Positions 7,268-16,074 are shown, counted from the first letter of the stretch. The stretch is 26,689 nt of DNA from an uncultured Bacilli bacterium (GCA_944358495.1 CALVRF010000007.1:1-26689), one strand, 5' to 3'. Notes: generated by a model from the letters alone, not told the origin. Numbers and translations are program-made.

Positions 7268-9091
7268 ATGTGTGGATTTGTTGGGTATATTAATAAGGAA
7301 TCTGATAAGAAAGATAATATTAAAAAAATGGCGGATTTAATTGCGCATAGAGGACCAGATTCTGAGGGATATTATACTGATGAGACGATTGCTTTAGGGT
7401 TTAGGCGTTTATCAATTATTGATTTAAATAATGGTTCACAACCGATTTATAACGAAGACAAAACGAAAGTGATTGTTTTTAATGGAGAAATTTATAATTT
7501 TAAAGAACTTCGTGCGGATTTAGAAGAAAAGGGCCATGTTTTTAGTACTAATACTGATACTGAGGTGTTAGTGCATGGCTATGAAGAATATAGCGAGGGT
7601 ATTTTAGATAAATTAAGAGGGATGTTTGCTTTTGTAATTTATGATGTCAATACTAAAGAAGTGTTTGCAGCTCGCGACTTTTATGGTATTAAACCCTTTT
7701 ACTATGCAGTCATGGGAGACACATTGTTTTTTGGCTCAGAAATTAAGAGCTTTTTAATTCATCCGGATTTTAAAAAAGAACTTAATAGAAAGATGATTGA
7801 GTATTATTTAACATTCCAGTATAGCCCGGGAAAGGAGACTTTTTTTAAAAATGTTTATAAGTTACTTCCTGGACATTATTTAAAATATAAAGATGGCAAT
7901 TTAGAGATTAAACGTTATTACGAGTTAAAGTTAGAACCTGATGATTCTAAGAGCTATGAAGAATGGCGTGAAGGAATTAAAGAGCGTTTAGAAGATTCAG
8001 TTAAGGCCCATAAAATAAGTGATGTTGAGGTTGGTTCATTTTTATCAAGTGGTGTAGACTCTTCTTATATTGCGGCTAGTAGTGATGTGGATAAAACGTT
8101 TACTGTTGGTTTTAACAATGAAAAATATAGTGAAATTAGTTATGCGAAAGATTTATCAGCGAAGATTGATACGGAGAATATAAGTAAAGTAATTACTAAA
8201 GAAGAATATTTTAAGAAGCTGACAAAAATTATGTATTATATGGATGAACCTTTAGCTGATCCTTCAGCGATTGCCCTTTATTTTGTAACTAAATTAGCTA
8301 GTGAAAATGTTAAGGTTTCTTTATCTGGCGAGGGGGCGGATGAAATATTTGGTGGTTATAATATTTATCAAGAGTCTTTTGTTTGGCCATGGTATTATAA
8401 AATTCCATATCCAATTCGGTTTGTAGTTGGTAAAGTGGCGGGAATTTTTCCAAGTCATCGCGGTTTAAATTTTTTAGTTCGTCGTGGGAAAAAGTTAGAG
8501 GATCGTTTTGTCGGTAATGCTTTTATCTTTGATAATAAAGAAGTTAATAAGTTTTTGGCATTTAAAAGGGACACTAAAGGTTTTCAAGATTTGACTAAGG
8601 AATTTTATAATGAAGTTAGTGATAAAGATTCGGTAGTAAAAATGCAATATATTGATTTTAATTTTTGGTTAATTGGTGATATTTTACTTAAAGCGGATAA
8701 AATGAGTATGGCCAATTCGTTAGAGGTTAGAGTTCCATTTTTAGATAAGCCGCTTATTGAATATGCTCGTCATTTGCCAACTAAATATAAAGTGGATAAA
8801 TATAAGACGAAGAAAATTTTTAGAGATATTGCTCATGAAAAGCTAGAATCTAAAGTTTCAGATAAGAAAAAGTTAGGTTTTCCAGTGCCAATTAGGGTAT
8901 GGATGAAAGATGATGATGTTTATATGACGATTAAAAATAGGTTTAACGAGGCGTCAGAATTTTTCAAAGTTGATAAAATTATAAAATTATTAGATGACCA
9001 CCGAGCTGGAAAGGCTGACAATAGTAGGAAAATATGGACCATTTATATATTCTTACTTTGGTATGATGTTTACTTTGGAGGTGCTAAGTGA
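7268..9091 (+). CDS. asnB: Glutamine-dependent asparagine synthetase family amidotransferase
   Basis: A class II glutamine amidotransferase that transfers ammonia from glutamine to a carboxylate activated as an adenylate. The 607 residues carry the catalytic N-terminal Cys2 (MCGFVGY; Met is removed), the glutaminase motifs RGPDSEG (28-34) and FNGEIYN (71-77), and an ATP-pyrophosphatase domain with the PP-loop SFLSSGVDSS (257-266) and LSGEGADEIFGGY (352-364). It leads an operon with a membrane protein (4-base overlap) and murE. The family default is aspartate to asparagine. However, AsnB of Bacillus subtilis and AsnB1 of Lactobacillus plantarum amidate meso-diaminopimelate in the wall precursor, and linkage to a meso-DAP-type murE makes that role a serious alternative here. 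The two cannot be separated by eye. Confidence 0.93.
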   Translation: MCGFVGYINKESDKKDNIKKMADLIAHRGPDSEGYYTDETIALGFRRLSIIDLNNGSQPIYNEDKTKVIVFNGEIYNFKELRADLEEKGHVFSTNTDTEVLVHGYEEYSEGILDKLRGMFAFVIYDVNTKEVFAARDFYGIKPFYYAVMGDTLFFGSEIKSFLIHPDFKKELNRKMIEYYLTFQYSPGKETFFKNVYKLLPGHYLKYKDGNLEIKRYYELKLEPDDSKSYEEWREGIKERLEDSVKAHKISDVEVGSFLSSGVDSSYIAASSDVDKTFTVGFNNEKYSEISYAKDLSAKIDTENISKVITKEEYFKKLTKIMYYMDEPLADPSAIALYFVTKLASENVKVSLSGEGADEIFGGYNIYQESFVWPWYYKIPYPIRFVVGKVAGIFPSHRGLNFLVRRGKKLEDRFVGNAFIFDNKEVNKFLAFKRDTKGFQDLTKEFYNEVSDKDSVVKMQYIDFNFWLIGDILLKADKMSMANSLEVRVPFLDKPLIEYARHLPTKYKVDKYKTKKIFRDIAHEKLESKVSDKKKLGFPVPIRVWMKDDDVYMTIKNRFNEASEFFKVDKIIKLLDDHRAGKADNSRKIWTIYIFLLWYDVYFGGAK

Positions 9092-9630
9092 TATTTTTCT
9101 TTATTTCATTATCGACATATTTGTGCTATTTAGTTTTGAAATATCAAAAAGGTTTGGCCTTGTTTAAAAAAGAAAATTATGCGGTTAAAAGTTATGGAAA
9201 ATATTTGGTGAAACATCCTAAAGAAATATTTTTAACCCCAGAGATTTTAAGTATTATCATTATCGTGGTAGCTATTAATACTGATGCGAAAATAGCTGGC
9301 ATTTGTATGGTTATATTTTATATGATAATGTTCTTGTATGAACTTAGAAAATTTGATAAAAAAATTAAAATGGATATTAATATAGTGAGAATTTTAATTG
9401 TTACTTTAATTATTTATATTGCTTTATCTATTTGGTTCGTATTAGATTATAATGCCTTACAAAATGACCTTTTAATTTTTGACCATCGATGGATATATTA
9501 TGTAATTGTTATTTTATTAGGATATTTTAGTTATTGTGTAATTTGGTTTGGTGGGTTATTTAATGCGTTGATTGTTAAACTTTTGCCAAAGAAAAAGCGT
9601 AAAAAGAGGGCACATAAAAAGCAAAAATAA
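9088..9630 (+). CDS. Four-helix membrane protein between asnB and murE
   Basis: A 180-residue integral membrane protein that I do not recognise. It starts at GTG (9088), overlapping the asnB TGA by four bases, with GGAGGTG at 9077-9083, so translation is coupled to asnB. Hydrophobic segments lie at about 1-18, 51-90 (probably two), 100-125 and 134-163. The loop between the first two is basic, and the tail is very basic (KKKRKKRAHKKQK), placing the C-terminus in the cytoplasm. Some Bacillota have Mur ligases with an N-terminal membrane domain of this size; this could be a free-standing version that keeps the Mur enzymes near the lipid-linked precursors. That is inference from position only. 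Confidence 0.8.
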   Translation: MIFFFISLSTYLCYLVLKYQKGLALFKKENYAVKSYGKYLVKHPKEIFLTPEILSIIIIVVAINTDAKIAGICMVIFYMIMFLYELRKFDKKIKMDINIVRILIVTLIIYIALSIWFVLDYNALQNDLLIFDHRWIYYVIVILLGYFSYCVIWFGGLFNALIVKLLPKKKRKKRAHKKQK

Positions 9631-9665
9631 ACTTATTTCATATAATTTAAGTAAGGAGTGGTATA

Positions 9666-11018
9666 ATGCTTAAGGTGAATTCAAGGAAGATTGAACAAGG
9701 GGATACTTTTATTGCCATAAAATCGGCAGTTCGTGATGGTCACGATTATATCGAGGATGCGATTGACCGTGGGGCGGCTTGTATTATTGCGGAGCACGGT
9801 GATTATAAGGTTAAGACGATTATTGTGCCAGATACCCGAAAATATTTGGCTGACTATTTAAAAGATTTATATGCGGATAAACTTGATAAAATTAAATTAA
9901 TTGGAATTACTGGAACGAATGGTAAAACAACTAGCTGTTATTTAATTTATCAGTTACTTAATCACTTGGGAGTGAAAGCGGCTTATATAGGAACTATTGG
10001 CTTTTATTTACCAGATAGCCATAGACCGTTAGTCAACACAACCCCAGATTTATATGATTTATATGAGATGTTTGTCGAATCTGTGAATGCGGGATGTACT
10101 GTGGTGGCGATGGAGGTTTCTAGTCAAGCTTTAGCAAACCGTAGACTTGAAGGTATTAAGTTTGATTTTGCTTGTTTTACTAATTTAACTCAGGACCATT
10201 TAGATTACCATAAAACGATGAAAGAATATGAAAATGCTAAGTTAATGCTTTTTGAAAATGTTAAAAAATCCGGTAAAGCTATTGTTAATATTGATGACCA
10301 ATATGGCAAAGATTTTGTTTTAGATAGAAATAAAAATATTTTACTCGGGAAAGGTAATGTAGATTATCAAATTAGTGATGTTGTTTTAACTAATAATCAT
10401 AGTATTTTTAAAGTAACTCACGATGATGAAGTGAAAGAAATTATTTTACCAATTCCAGGAACTTATAATATTTATAATTATATGAATGCCTATATTGTAT
10501 GCGACAATTTAAAATTAGATGTCGATGATGTTATTAAAGAAACTTTGAATTTAAAAGCTCCGGATGGACGTTACCAGATTGTTAAAAATGATAAAGTTAC
10601 TGTAATTATTGATTATGCGCATACTCCAGATGCGGTAGAAAATGTAATTAAAAGTGTTAGAGAATATGCTCAAGGAAGAATTTTTACCTTAGTTGGTTGT
10701 GGTGGTGATAGAGATAAAACTAAAAGACCAATTATGGGAAGAATTGCGACGGATAATAGTGATTATGTGGTGTTTACTAGTGATAATCCACGTACAGAAG
10801 ACCCCGATGCAATTTTAAAGGATATTGTTACTGGTCTTACTAAAACTAATTTTGAGGTTATTTCTGATCGTAAAGAAGCGATTAAAAAAGCGATTAGTTT
10901 ACTTGAACAAAATGATATTTTATTAGTTTTAGGGAAAGGTCATGAAGATTATCAAATTATTGGTACCGAAAAATTTCACTTTAGTGATTTTGAAGAAGTA
11001 TCAAGATATGTGAAATAG
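9666..11018 (+). CDS. murE: UDP-MurNAc-tripeptide synthetase, meso-DAP type
   Basis: Cytoplasmic Mur ligase that adds the third amino acid to UDP-MurNAc-L-Ala-D-Glu. The 450 residues show the N-terminal substrate motif NSRKIEQGDTFIAI (5-18), P-loop GTNGKTT (83-89), AMEVSSQ (148-154), DHLDYH (177-182), a candidate carbamylated Lys192, YAHTPD (317-322), GCGGDRD (344-350) and DNPR (373-376). DNPR is the signature for meso-diaminopimelate rather than lysine. VLGKGHEDYQ follows at 421-430. The protein is about 40 residues shorter than common MurE because it begins almost at the (D/N)SR motif; AAGGAG just before the ATG supports this start. It ends the asnB operon and is followed by a strong terminator. 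Confidence 0.93.
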   Translation: MLKVNSRKIEQGDTFIAIKSAVRDGHDYIEDAIDRGAACIIAEHGDYKVKTIIVPDTRKYLADYLKDLYADKLDKIKLIGITGTNGKTTSCYLIYQLLNHLGVKAAYIGTIGFYLPDSHRPLVNTTPDLYDLYEMFVESVNAGCTVVAMEVSSQALANRRLEGIKFDFACFTNLTQDHLDYHKTMKEYENAKLMLFENVKKSGKAIVNIDDQYGKDFVLDRNKNILLGKGNVDYQISDVVLTNNHSIFKVTHDDEVKEIILPIPGTYNIYNYMNAYIVCDNLKLDVDDVIKETLNLKAPDGRYQIVKNDKVTVIIDYAHTPDAVENVIKSVREYAQGRIFTLVGCGGDRDKTKRPIMGRIATDNSDYVVFTSDNPRTEDPDAILKDIVTGLTKTNFEVISDRKEAIKKAISLLEQNDILLVLGKGHEDYQIIGTEKFHFSDFEEVSRYVK

Positions 11019-11038
11019 AAGTTATCTTCTATTTTTTT
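11013..11038 (+). terminator. Terminator of the asnB-murE operon
   Basis: Nine-base-pair stem AAATAGAAG (11013-11021) / CTTCTATTT (11026-11034), four-base loop and T residues to 11038. The murE stop TAG is inside the stem. Confidence 0.92.
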
Positions 11039-11090
11039 GTCAAATTTATTGTCAAGTTTTGAGTGAACAGTGGTAGTAAGGCATAATGTT

Positions 11091-11099
11091 TGATATAAT
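11091..11099 (+). promoter_or_regulatory. Extended -10 promoter of small membrane protein gene
   Basis: TGATATAAT (extended -10; TATAAT at 11094-11099), 24 bases before the ATG. No convincing -35 box is seen. Confidence 0.6.
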
Positions 11100-11123
11100 T
11101 GTTTTAAGATAGAGGTGTTTGTC

Positions 11124-11561
11124 ATGAATGAAAATAATATGTTTAATGAAAATGACGAATTAAAACAAATGCCAGATACTGATTTAGAGCAGGTACAAAA
11201 TAAAATAGATAATTATAGAGCGGAAATTAATCGGCTTCAAATACTAAAAGAGAGCATAAAAAATACGCAAATGGATGGCGGAGCGCAGCCTCTAGTAAAT
11301 CAAAATAGTGGTAGGGGGCAATCTCAAGGAAAACAACTGACATTAAATACTGGTCATAATCCAAGTCATTCATCAATTCCTAATAGTTCTACTAATTTAT
11401 CTTCTGCTCCTGGTAATAGAGATTATTTTGATAATAATCATCGCAATGCTGCTTTTGTAACTAATTTACTTTTAGCTTTATTAGTGGGATTTGCTGGCGG
11501 AGCGATTGCGACAGCAATATATATATTTATGAATTTAAGCCATGTTACAGTGAGTTTATAA
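11124..11561 (+). CDS. Small coiled-coil, C-tail-anchored membrane protein
   Basis: A 145-residue protein of unknown function. The chosen ATG (11124) sits six bases after AGAGGTG (11111-11117); an in-frame GTG at 11115 is part of that ribosome binding site and is rejected. Residues 18-49 look like a short coiled coil (DLEQVQNKIDNYRAEINRL). Residues 50-107 are a disordered Gly/Ser/Asn/Gln-rich linker. A single membrane helix at about 111-138 (LLLALLVGFAGGAIATAIYIF) contains GG and GxxxA-type packing motifs. The layout of coil, linker and C-terminal anchor suggests a cytoplasmic domain tethered to the membrane. No enzyme motif is visible. It is followed by a terminator whose 3' arm contains the next gene's ribosome binding site. 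Confidence 0.8.
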   Translation: MNENNMFNENDELKQMPDTDLEQVQNKIDNYRAEINRLQILKESIKNTQMDGGAQPLVNQNSGRGQSQGKQLTLNTGHNPSHSSIPNSSTNLSSAPGNRDYFDNNHRNAAFVTNLLLALLVGFAGGAIATAIYIFMNLSHVTVSL

Positions 11562-11569
11562 AGGAATTT

Positions 11570-11610
11570 AAACCATCTTTAGGGTATATTACTTTAGAGG
11601 TGGTTTTTTT
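11570..11610 (+). terminator. Terminator that also holds the helicase gene's ribosome binding site
   Basis: Nine-pair stem AAACCATCT (11570-11578) / AGGTGGTTT (11598-11606) with one T:G wobble, a 19-base loop and a T-run at 11604-11610. The 3' arm contains GAGGTGG, the only visible ribosome binding site for the TTG start at 11609. Folding would both terminate transcription and hide that site. Confidence 0.7.
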
Positions 11611-13336
11611 GTATGTTTCGCGTTTAGATGTAATAGAGAACAAAGATAAAGTAGTTTCGCTTTATAAAAACGAAAAAAGAAAAACTTTTCTTATTAAAAA
11701 TAAAACTGTGGAAAAATGGGTTTTGCACAATAATAAAAAATATATTGAGGAAAAGAAAAAAGAATTTAAATGGTTGTTAGATAACATTAATGGATATAAT
11801 TTGGATGATAAGCAAAGAGAAATCGTGTTATCAGAAGAAGATAGTACTTTGGTGTTGGCTGGTGCGGGAAGTGGCAAGACTCTGACAATTTTAGGACGGA
11901 TTTTGTATTTAGTAAATAAAGGAATTAGTCCTACAGATATTCTTTGCATATCTTTTACTAATGCAGCGTGTCAAAATTTGAAAAGACGGCTGGAAAAAAT
12001 GGGAATTTTGATGGACGTTTTTACTTTTCATAGACTTGGGGTAACAATTTTAAAAGATAATGGATTAGGTTTTAAGGTGGAAACAGGTAAGATGTTAAGT
12101 AAAGTTGTGGAAAACTATGTGGAAAACGACAAGCTGGTTGACATTTTACCGGATTTTGAATTTGTCGATGTGGGTGATGGAGACTTTGATTTTTTACACA
12201 GGGAAATTATTTTAAAAACTTCAGAAGTGAATAATTTAAAATTATTATTAATTACTTTTATTAACTTATTTAAAGGTAATGGAGGTGGGTTAGAAGATTT
12301 TGACAATTTTTTAGAGATTAATAAAAAAGAAAAAGATACATTTAAACGTTATAAACAAGAGAGACTTTTAAGTTTATTACGGCAAATATATGAAAGTTAT
12401 ACTTATTTACTCCATAAAAATAAGTCTATTGATTTTAATGATATGCTTGCCGAAGCTATTAAGGTGGTGCGACAAAAGGGAATTTTTAATTATAAATATA
12501 TTATTGTCGATGAGTTTCAAGATTCTTCGCTGGTGAAATGTGAACTTTTACAGGAAATAAAAAAAGTTACCGGTGCTAAATTACTAGTGGTTGGCGATGA
12601 TTTTCAAAGTATTTATCGGTTTACCGGCGCTAATTTAGAGGTGTTTTTGAATTTTTCTAAACTTTTTCCCTATAGTAAAATTTTTAAACTTGAAAATACT
12701 TATCGTAATTCACAGGAATTATTAGATATTATGGGAAAATTTATTTTGAAAAACAAAAAACAAATGGTAAAAAAGTTAAAGTCGCCAATTAAAAATAATA
12801 CGCCAATATATATTTACTATTATGATAAGAGTTACTTAGAGGTTTGGGATATGGTAATAAAGGATATAGATGGTGAAGTATTAGTGATTGGACGAAATAA
12901 CAGAGATATTAAAAATTTAACAGTAAAAAATGGTGAGGTGATGACTGCTCATAAGTCTAAAGGGCTAGAGGCTGATAATGTAATTATCCTTAATTTAGAG
13001 GATGGAGTACTGGGATTTCCTAATAAGATAGTTAGCGATGATTTATTAAAATTTGTCATTGATTTAGATGATAGTTTTCCTTATGAAGAGGAAAGAAGAT
13101 TATTTTATGTGGCTATGACTAGGACTAAAAACAACAATTATTTGTTAGTAAATAAAAATAAGCCATCGGTATTTGTTCAGGAATTATTAAAAGAAAACAA
13201 AAATATTGTAATTCGGCATGAGGCTCATAAGTGTCCAATGTGTCAAGGAAAATTAGTTAAAAGAACTGGTAAATATGGAGAATTTTATGGGTGCACTAAT
13301 TATCCTAAATGTAATTTTACGCAGAAATGTCAATGA
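11609..13336 (+). CDS. UvrD-family DNA helicase with C-terminal topoisomerase-type zinc ribbon
   Basis: A superfamily 1A 3'-5' DNA helicase, probably in repair or replication restart. It is 575 residues from TTG (11609), five bases after AGAGGTGG. A GTG at 11600 would add three residues but overlaps the binding site. Motifs: Q-motif LDDKQREIV (65-73), Walker A AGAGSGKT (84-91), motif Ia SFTNAA, motif II VDEFQDS (about 300-306), motif III GDDFQSIYRFTGA, motif V TAHKSKGLEADNV and motif VI EERRLFYVAMTRT. The last 34 residues form a four-cysteine ribbon (CPMC, then CTNYPKC) like those at the C-terminus of topoisomerase I, expected to hold single-stranded DNA. It is shorter than UvrD/PcrA and closer to helicase IV-like proteins, with an extra N-terminal region of about 65 basic residues. 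Confidence 0.92.
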   Translation: MYVSRLDVIENKDKVVSLYKNEKRKTFLIKNKTVEKWVLHNNKKYIEEKKKEFKWLLDNINGYNLDDKQREIVLSEEDSTLVLAGAGSGKTLTILGRILYLVNKGISPTDILCISFTNAACQNLKRRLEKMGILMDVFTFHRLGVTILKDNGLGFKVETGKMLSKVVENYVENDKLVDILPDFEFVDVGDGDFDFLHREIILKTSEVNNLKLLLITFINLFKGNGGGLEDFDNFLEINKKEKDTFKRYKQERLLSLLRQIYESYTYLLHKNKSIDFNDMLAEAIKVVRQKGIFNYKYIIVDEFQDSSLVKCELLQEIKKVTGAKLLVVGDDFQSIYRFTGANLEVFLNFSKLFPYSKIFKLENTYRNSQELLDIMGKFILKNKKQMVKKLKSPIKNNTPIYIYYYDKSYLEVWDMVIKDIDGEVLVIGRNNRDIKNLTVKNGEVMTAHKSKGLEADNVIILNLEDGVLGFPNKIVSDDLLKFVIDLDDSFPYEEERRLFYVAMTRTKNNNYLLVNKNKPSVFVQELLKENKNIVIRHEAHKCPMCQGKLVKRTGKYGEFYGCTNYPKCNFTQKCQ

Positions 13337-13347
13337 TAGATGATTGG

Positions 13348-13374
13348 ATATTTTTTTAAAATATTACCTTTTTT
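13348..13374 (+). terminator. Weak candidate terminator after helicase gene
   Basis: ATATTTT (13348-13354) pairs with AAAATAT (13358-13364), followed by six T at 13369-13374. The stem has no GC pairs, so support is low. Confidence 0.3.
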
Positions 13375-13399
13375 ATTTATTTTGCTTATAAAACAAAAG

Positions 13400-13428
13400 T
13401 TGACATTTTTAGAAAATTGACATATACT
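13400..13428 (+). promoter_or_regulatory. Promoter of the tetR-yhgE operon
   Basis: TTGACA (13400-13405), 17-base spacer, TATACT (13423-13428). A second TTGACA lies at 13417-13422 directly against the -10 box, too close to serve with it. The operator palindrome starts on the last base of the -10 box. Confidence 0.75.
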
Positions 13429-13462
13429 ATACTAGTATACTTTATTGGTTTACCAGTATACT
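13428..13462 (+). promoter_or_regulatory. Probable TetR operator pair
   Basis: A perfect 12-base palindrome TATACTAGTATA (13428-13439) is followed by a second palindrome AGTATACT (13455-13462). Their centres are 25 bases apart, and both share AGTATACT. They cover the transcription start and the region just before the ribosome binding site, as expected for TetR autorepression of this operon. Confidence 0.7.
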
Positions 13463-13478
13463 CGGAGGTGGATAAAGA

Positions 13479-14066
13479 ATGTCAAAAAAAGAGCAAGTTA
13501 TAGAAAGTGCACGTGAGTTATTTAGTGAATATGGTTATAAAAGAGTGAGCATGGATGAAATTGCTAAAAAGTCTGGAGTTACTAAAAAGACAATTTATAC
13601 TTATTTTAAGGATAAAAATGAACTTATTAAATTTTTCTTATATGAAGAGTTAGAAAAGATGAAGTTAATGACGAAAGAAGTCAATAAAGAAAAGATTCCT
13701 TATATTGAAAAAATTAATAAGCTTATTTTAAAACATTTTGAGTATCGCAGTAATTCTAAGTTATTACAAGCTTTTTCTAAGGATGGTAATTTGAATTTAG
13801 AAATTGCTTCTTCATGTGAGAAAATTTTAAATCAGAATATCCAAGGTGAAATAAAAAGAATGCTGATAACGGCTATTGATGATGGTTATATTAAAGATTG
13901 TGATACGGATATTATGGCATTTGTTATTTATAAAATTTATATTGCTTTGATGTTTGAATGGGAAAAACCATTTGATAAGGATAAAGCGACAGCTAAAATT
14001 ATGGATTTCATGAAATATGGCTTATTTAACAGGGGGATGCTTAATGAAGAAGATAAAAAACAATAG
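13479..14066 (+). CDS. TetR/AcrR family transcriptional regulator
   Basis: A 195-residue repressor with an N-terminal TetR helix-turn-helix (about 6-52: ARELFSEYGYKRVSMDEIAK, then SGVTKKTIYTYFKDKNEL) and an all-helical C-terminal ligand and dimer domain (about 60-185). The start follows GGAGGTG (13464-13470). It overlaps the next gene by 23 bases, so the two are co-translated. This tetR-yhgE pairing resembles the yhgD-yhgE neighbourhood of Bacillus subtilis. Palindromes over its own promoter suggest it represses itself and yhgE. The ligand is unknown; the C-terminal domain gives no clue by eye. Confidence 0.93.
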   Translation: MSKKEQVIESARELFSEYGYKRVSMDEIAKKSGVTKKTIYTYFKDKNELIKFFLYEELEKMKLMTKEVNKEKIPYIEKINKLILKHFEYRSNSKLLQAFSKDGNLNLEIASSCEKILNQNIQGEIKRMLITAIDDGYIKDCDTDIMAFVIYKIYIALMFEWEKPFDKDKATAKIMDFMKYGLFNRGMLNEEDKKQ

Positions 14067-16074
14067 TAAAGCAATGAAAGCATTAGTCATTTTAGGTATT
14101 ATAGTTTTACCACTTATTTATAGTTTCTTTTATTTAAAAGGCTTTTGGGACCCATATAATTCACTTACTGATGTTCCAGTGGCTTTGGTTAATTTAGATG
14201 AATGCACGGAAAATTGTCAGGGCGATAAATTAATTGATAAATTAACCGAAGAAGGAACTTTTGATTTTGAGGTGGTTTCGGAAGAAGAAGCAGATAGTGG
14301 ACTTATTAATAAGGATTATTATGCGGTTATAAAAATTCCTAAAGATTTTACGAGTAATTTGGAAAGTGGAGCGGGTGAAGAAAGACAACAGGCAACAATT
14401 ACTTATATGCCAAATACTAAAACTAATTATTTAGCTTCACAGATTATTGGTACTGCGGTTGATAAAGTGGAAGTGTCTTTACAAGCTGAGGTTAATAAGG
14501 AAATTGTGGCTAATCTTACTAGTACTTTGCAAAGTGTACCGGAGCAGACTAAACAAATTGGTAATTCTTTAGGTGCTTTATCTTCAGGGTCAAATAGCCT
14601 AAATAATGGAACTTTGGAACTGCAAAATGGACTTAATAATTTATCTAATAGTTATAAATTATTTAATAATGGTGTGGAAAAACTTAGTTTAGGAATCAGC
14701 TCTTTATATAATGCTTACGGAGAATTTAATACGGGACTTGATGAAGCGTATAATGGGGCGGTAACTTTGAGCCAGCAAACCACAGGTTTATCTAGTTTGC
14801 AAGAAAGTGTTAACACTTTAAAAGATGGCAGCAATACTTATACTGAGGGTCTTAAAACTTATCAAAGTAATGCTACGGCAATGATAGATAATACGACTTT
14901 GGTATATACGAAGATTATTAACTATGTGGAAAGTCATCCTGAACTTCAAAGTGATAGTGAAATGATGACTATTTATGGAATTGCTAAAGGCTATATGACG
15001 GCTGGTAATAATGGAGAGACGGGACTTTCAACTTTGAAAAGTGGACTAAATAATTTGGTTAGTAGTAATGATAGTATTAATAATGGCCTTAATTTATTAG
15101 CTAATGAAACTGGAAAATTAGGTGATCTACAAACAGGAATTAGTGAGTTAGAAAATGGACTATTTAATTTAAGAGAAAATTCGAATACGGTTTATGGTAG
15201 CCTTGATGAACTTAATAATGGATTACTAGAATTAAAAGATAGTTCGGTTCAAATTGATAATGGAATCGGTAGTGCTGATGCGGGAGTCAGTACGTTAGCT
15301 AGTGGGACTAATAGTTTAAATAAGGCAGTTAATTTGGCTACTACCGAGATGAATAATAAAATAGATGATACTGAGAAGCAAACAGCTAGTTTAGCTGGTT
15401 TAGATGAATATGCTAAAGATCCGGTTAAAGTGACGGAGGAAGATTATGGAGAGGTTAAAGAATATGGAACTTTCTTTTCACCTTACTTTATGTCTTTATC
15501 ATTGTGGATTGGCGGAGTTTTGATTTTAATGGGATTATATTACGATCCGGATAAGCGTTTTAAGGTATTAGGACGTAATAGTGAAAAACGCGGATTAAGG
15601 TTGGTTTTTTACAATGTTATTGGAGTTATACAAGCTATTTTATTAGCTTTTATATTAAAATTGACATTAGGCTTTGAAGTAACTAATTATTTACTATATT
15701 ATGTCTCTTGTATTTTAATTTCTGAGGCTTTTTTGGCGATTATTATGTTCTTATTTTTTACTTTTAAAGATATTGGAAAATTTTTAGCTTTAGTATTATT
15801 AGTTTTACAATTAGCATCTTGTGGTGGAACTTTTCCAGTGGAAACGGAGCCGGCTTTTTACCAGGCAATATATGCGTTTATGCCGATGACTTATTCAGTG
15901 GATTTACTTCGTGAATCATTTGTTAGTATCAATAGTGCTTTCTTAGTCAAAGATGTAGTGATCTTACTTTCAATTTTTGTCATATTTAATGTTTTGATTT
16001 GGCTAGTTGGAATGATAAAAAATAAAAATGAAAGAAAAGTTTTAATCAAAAATACTAGTCAAAAGGTTAGATGA
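14044..16074 (+). CDS. yhgE: YhgE/Pip family membrane protein
   Basis: A 676-residue membrane protein of the YhgE/Pip (phage infection protein) family, related to ABC-2-type permeases. One N-terminal helix (about 11-30) is followed by the family's PYNSLTDVPVALVNLDE block. A long extracellular region (about 50-460) is rich in repeats with the pattern L-x2-G-x3-L (for example LENGLFNL, LNNGLLEL). Five or six C-terminal helices begin at FMSLSLWIGGVLILMGLYY. The ATG at 14044 is chosen because GGGGGATG precedes it; a longer in-frame start at 14017 inside tetR lacks a binding site. Lactococcal Pip is a phage receptor and others are linked to secretion or resistance, so export of an unknown substrate under TetR control is the best inference. 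Confidence 0.9.
   Translation: MKKIKNNSKAMKALVILGIIVLPLIYSFFYLKGFWDPYNSLTDVPVALVNLDECTENCQGDKLIDKLTEEGTFDFEVVSEEEADSGLINKDYYAVIKIPKDFTSNLESGAGEERQQATITYMPNTKTNYLASQIIGTAVDKVEVSLQAEVNKEIVANLTSTLQSVPEQTKQIGNSLGALSSGSNSLNNGTLELQNGLNNLSNSYKLFNNGVEKLSLGISSLYNAYGEFNTGLDEAYNGAVTLSQQTTGLSSLQESVNTLKDGSNTYTEGLKTYQSNATAMIDNTTLVYTKIINYVESHPELQSDSEMMTIYGIAKGYMTAGNNGETGLSTLKSGLNNLVSSNDSINNGLNLLANETGKLGDLQTGISELENGLFNLRENSNTVYGSLDELNNGLLELKDSSVQIDNGIGSADAGVSTLASGTNSLNKAVNLATTEMNNKIDDTEKQTASLAGLDEYAKDPVKVTEEDYGEVKEYGTFFSPYFMSLSLWIGGVLILMGLYYDPDKRFKVLGRNSEKRGLRLVFYNVIGVIQAILLAFILKLTLGFEVTNYLLYYVSCILISEAFLAIIMFLFFTFKDIGKFLALVLLVLQLASCGGTFPVETEPAFYQAIYAFMPMTYSVDLLRESFVSINSAFLVKDVVILLSIFVIFNVLIWLVGMIKNKNERKVLIKNTSQKVR

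Noticed and set aside
11662..12306. Minus-strand frames inside the helicase gene
   Set aside because: They are antisense to conserved helicase motifs and have low-complexity products.
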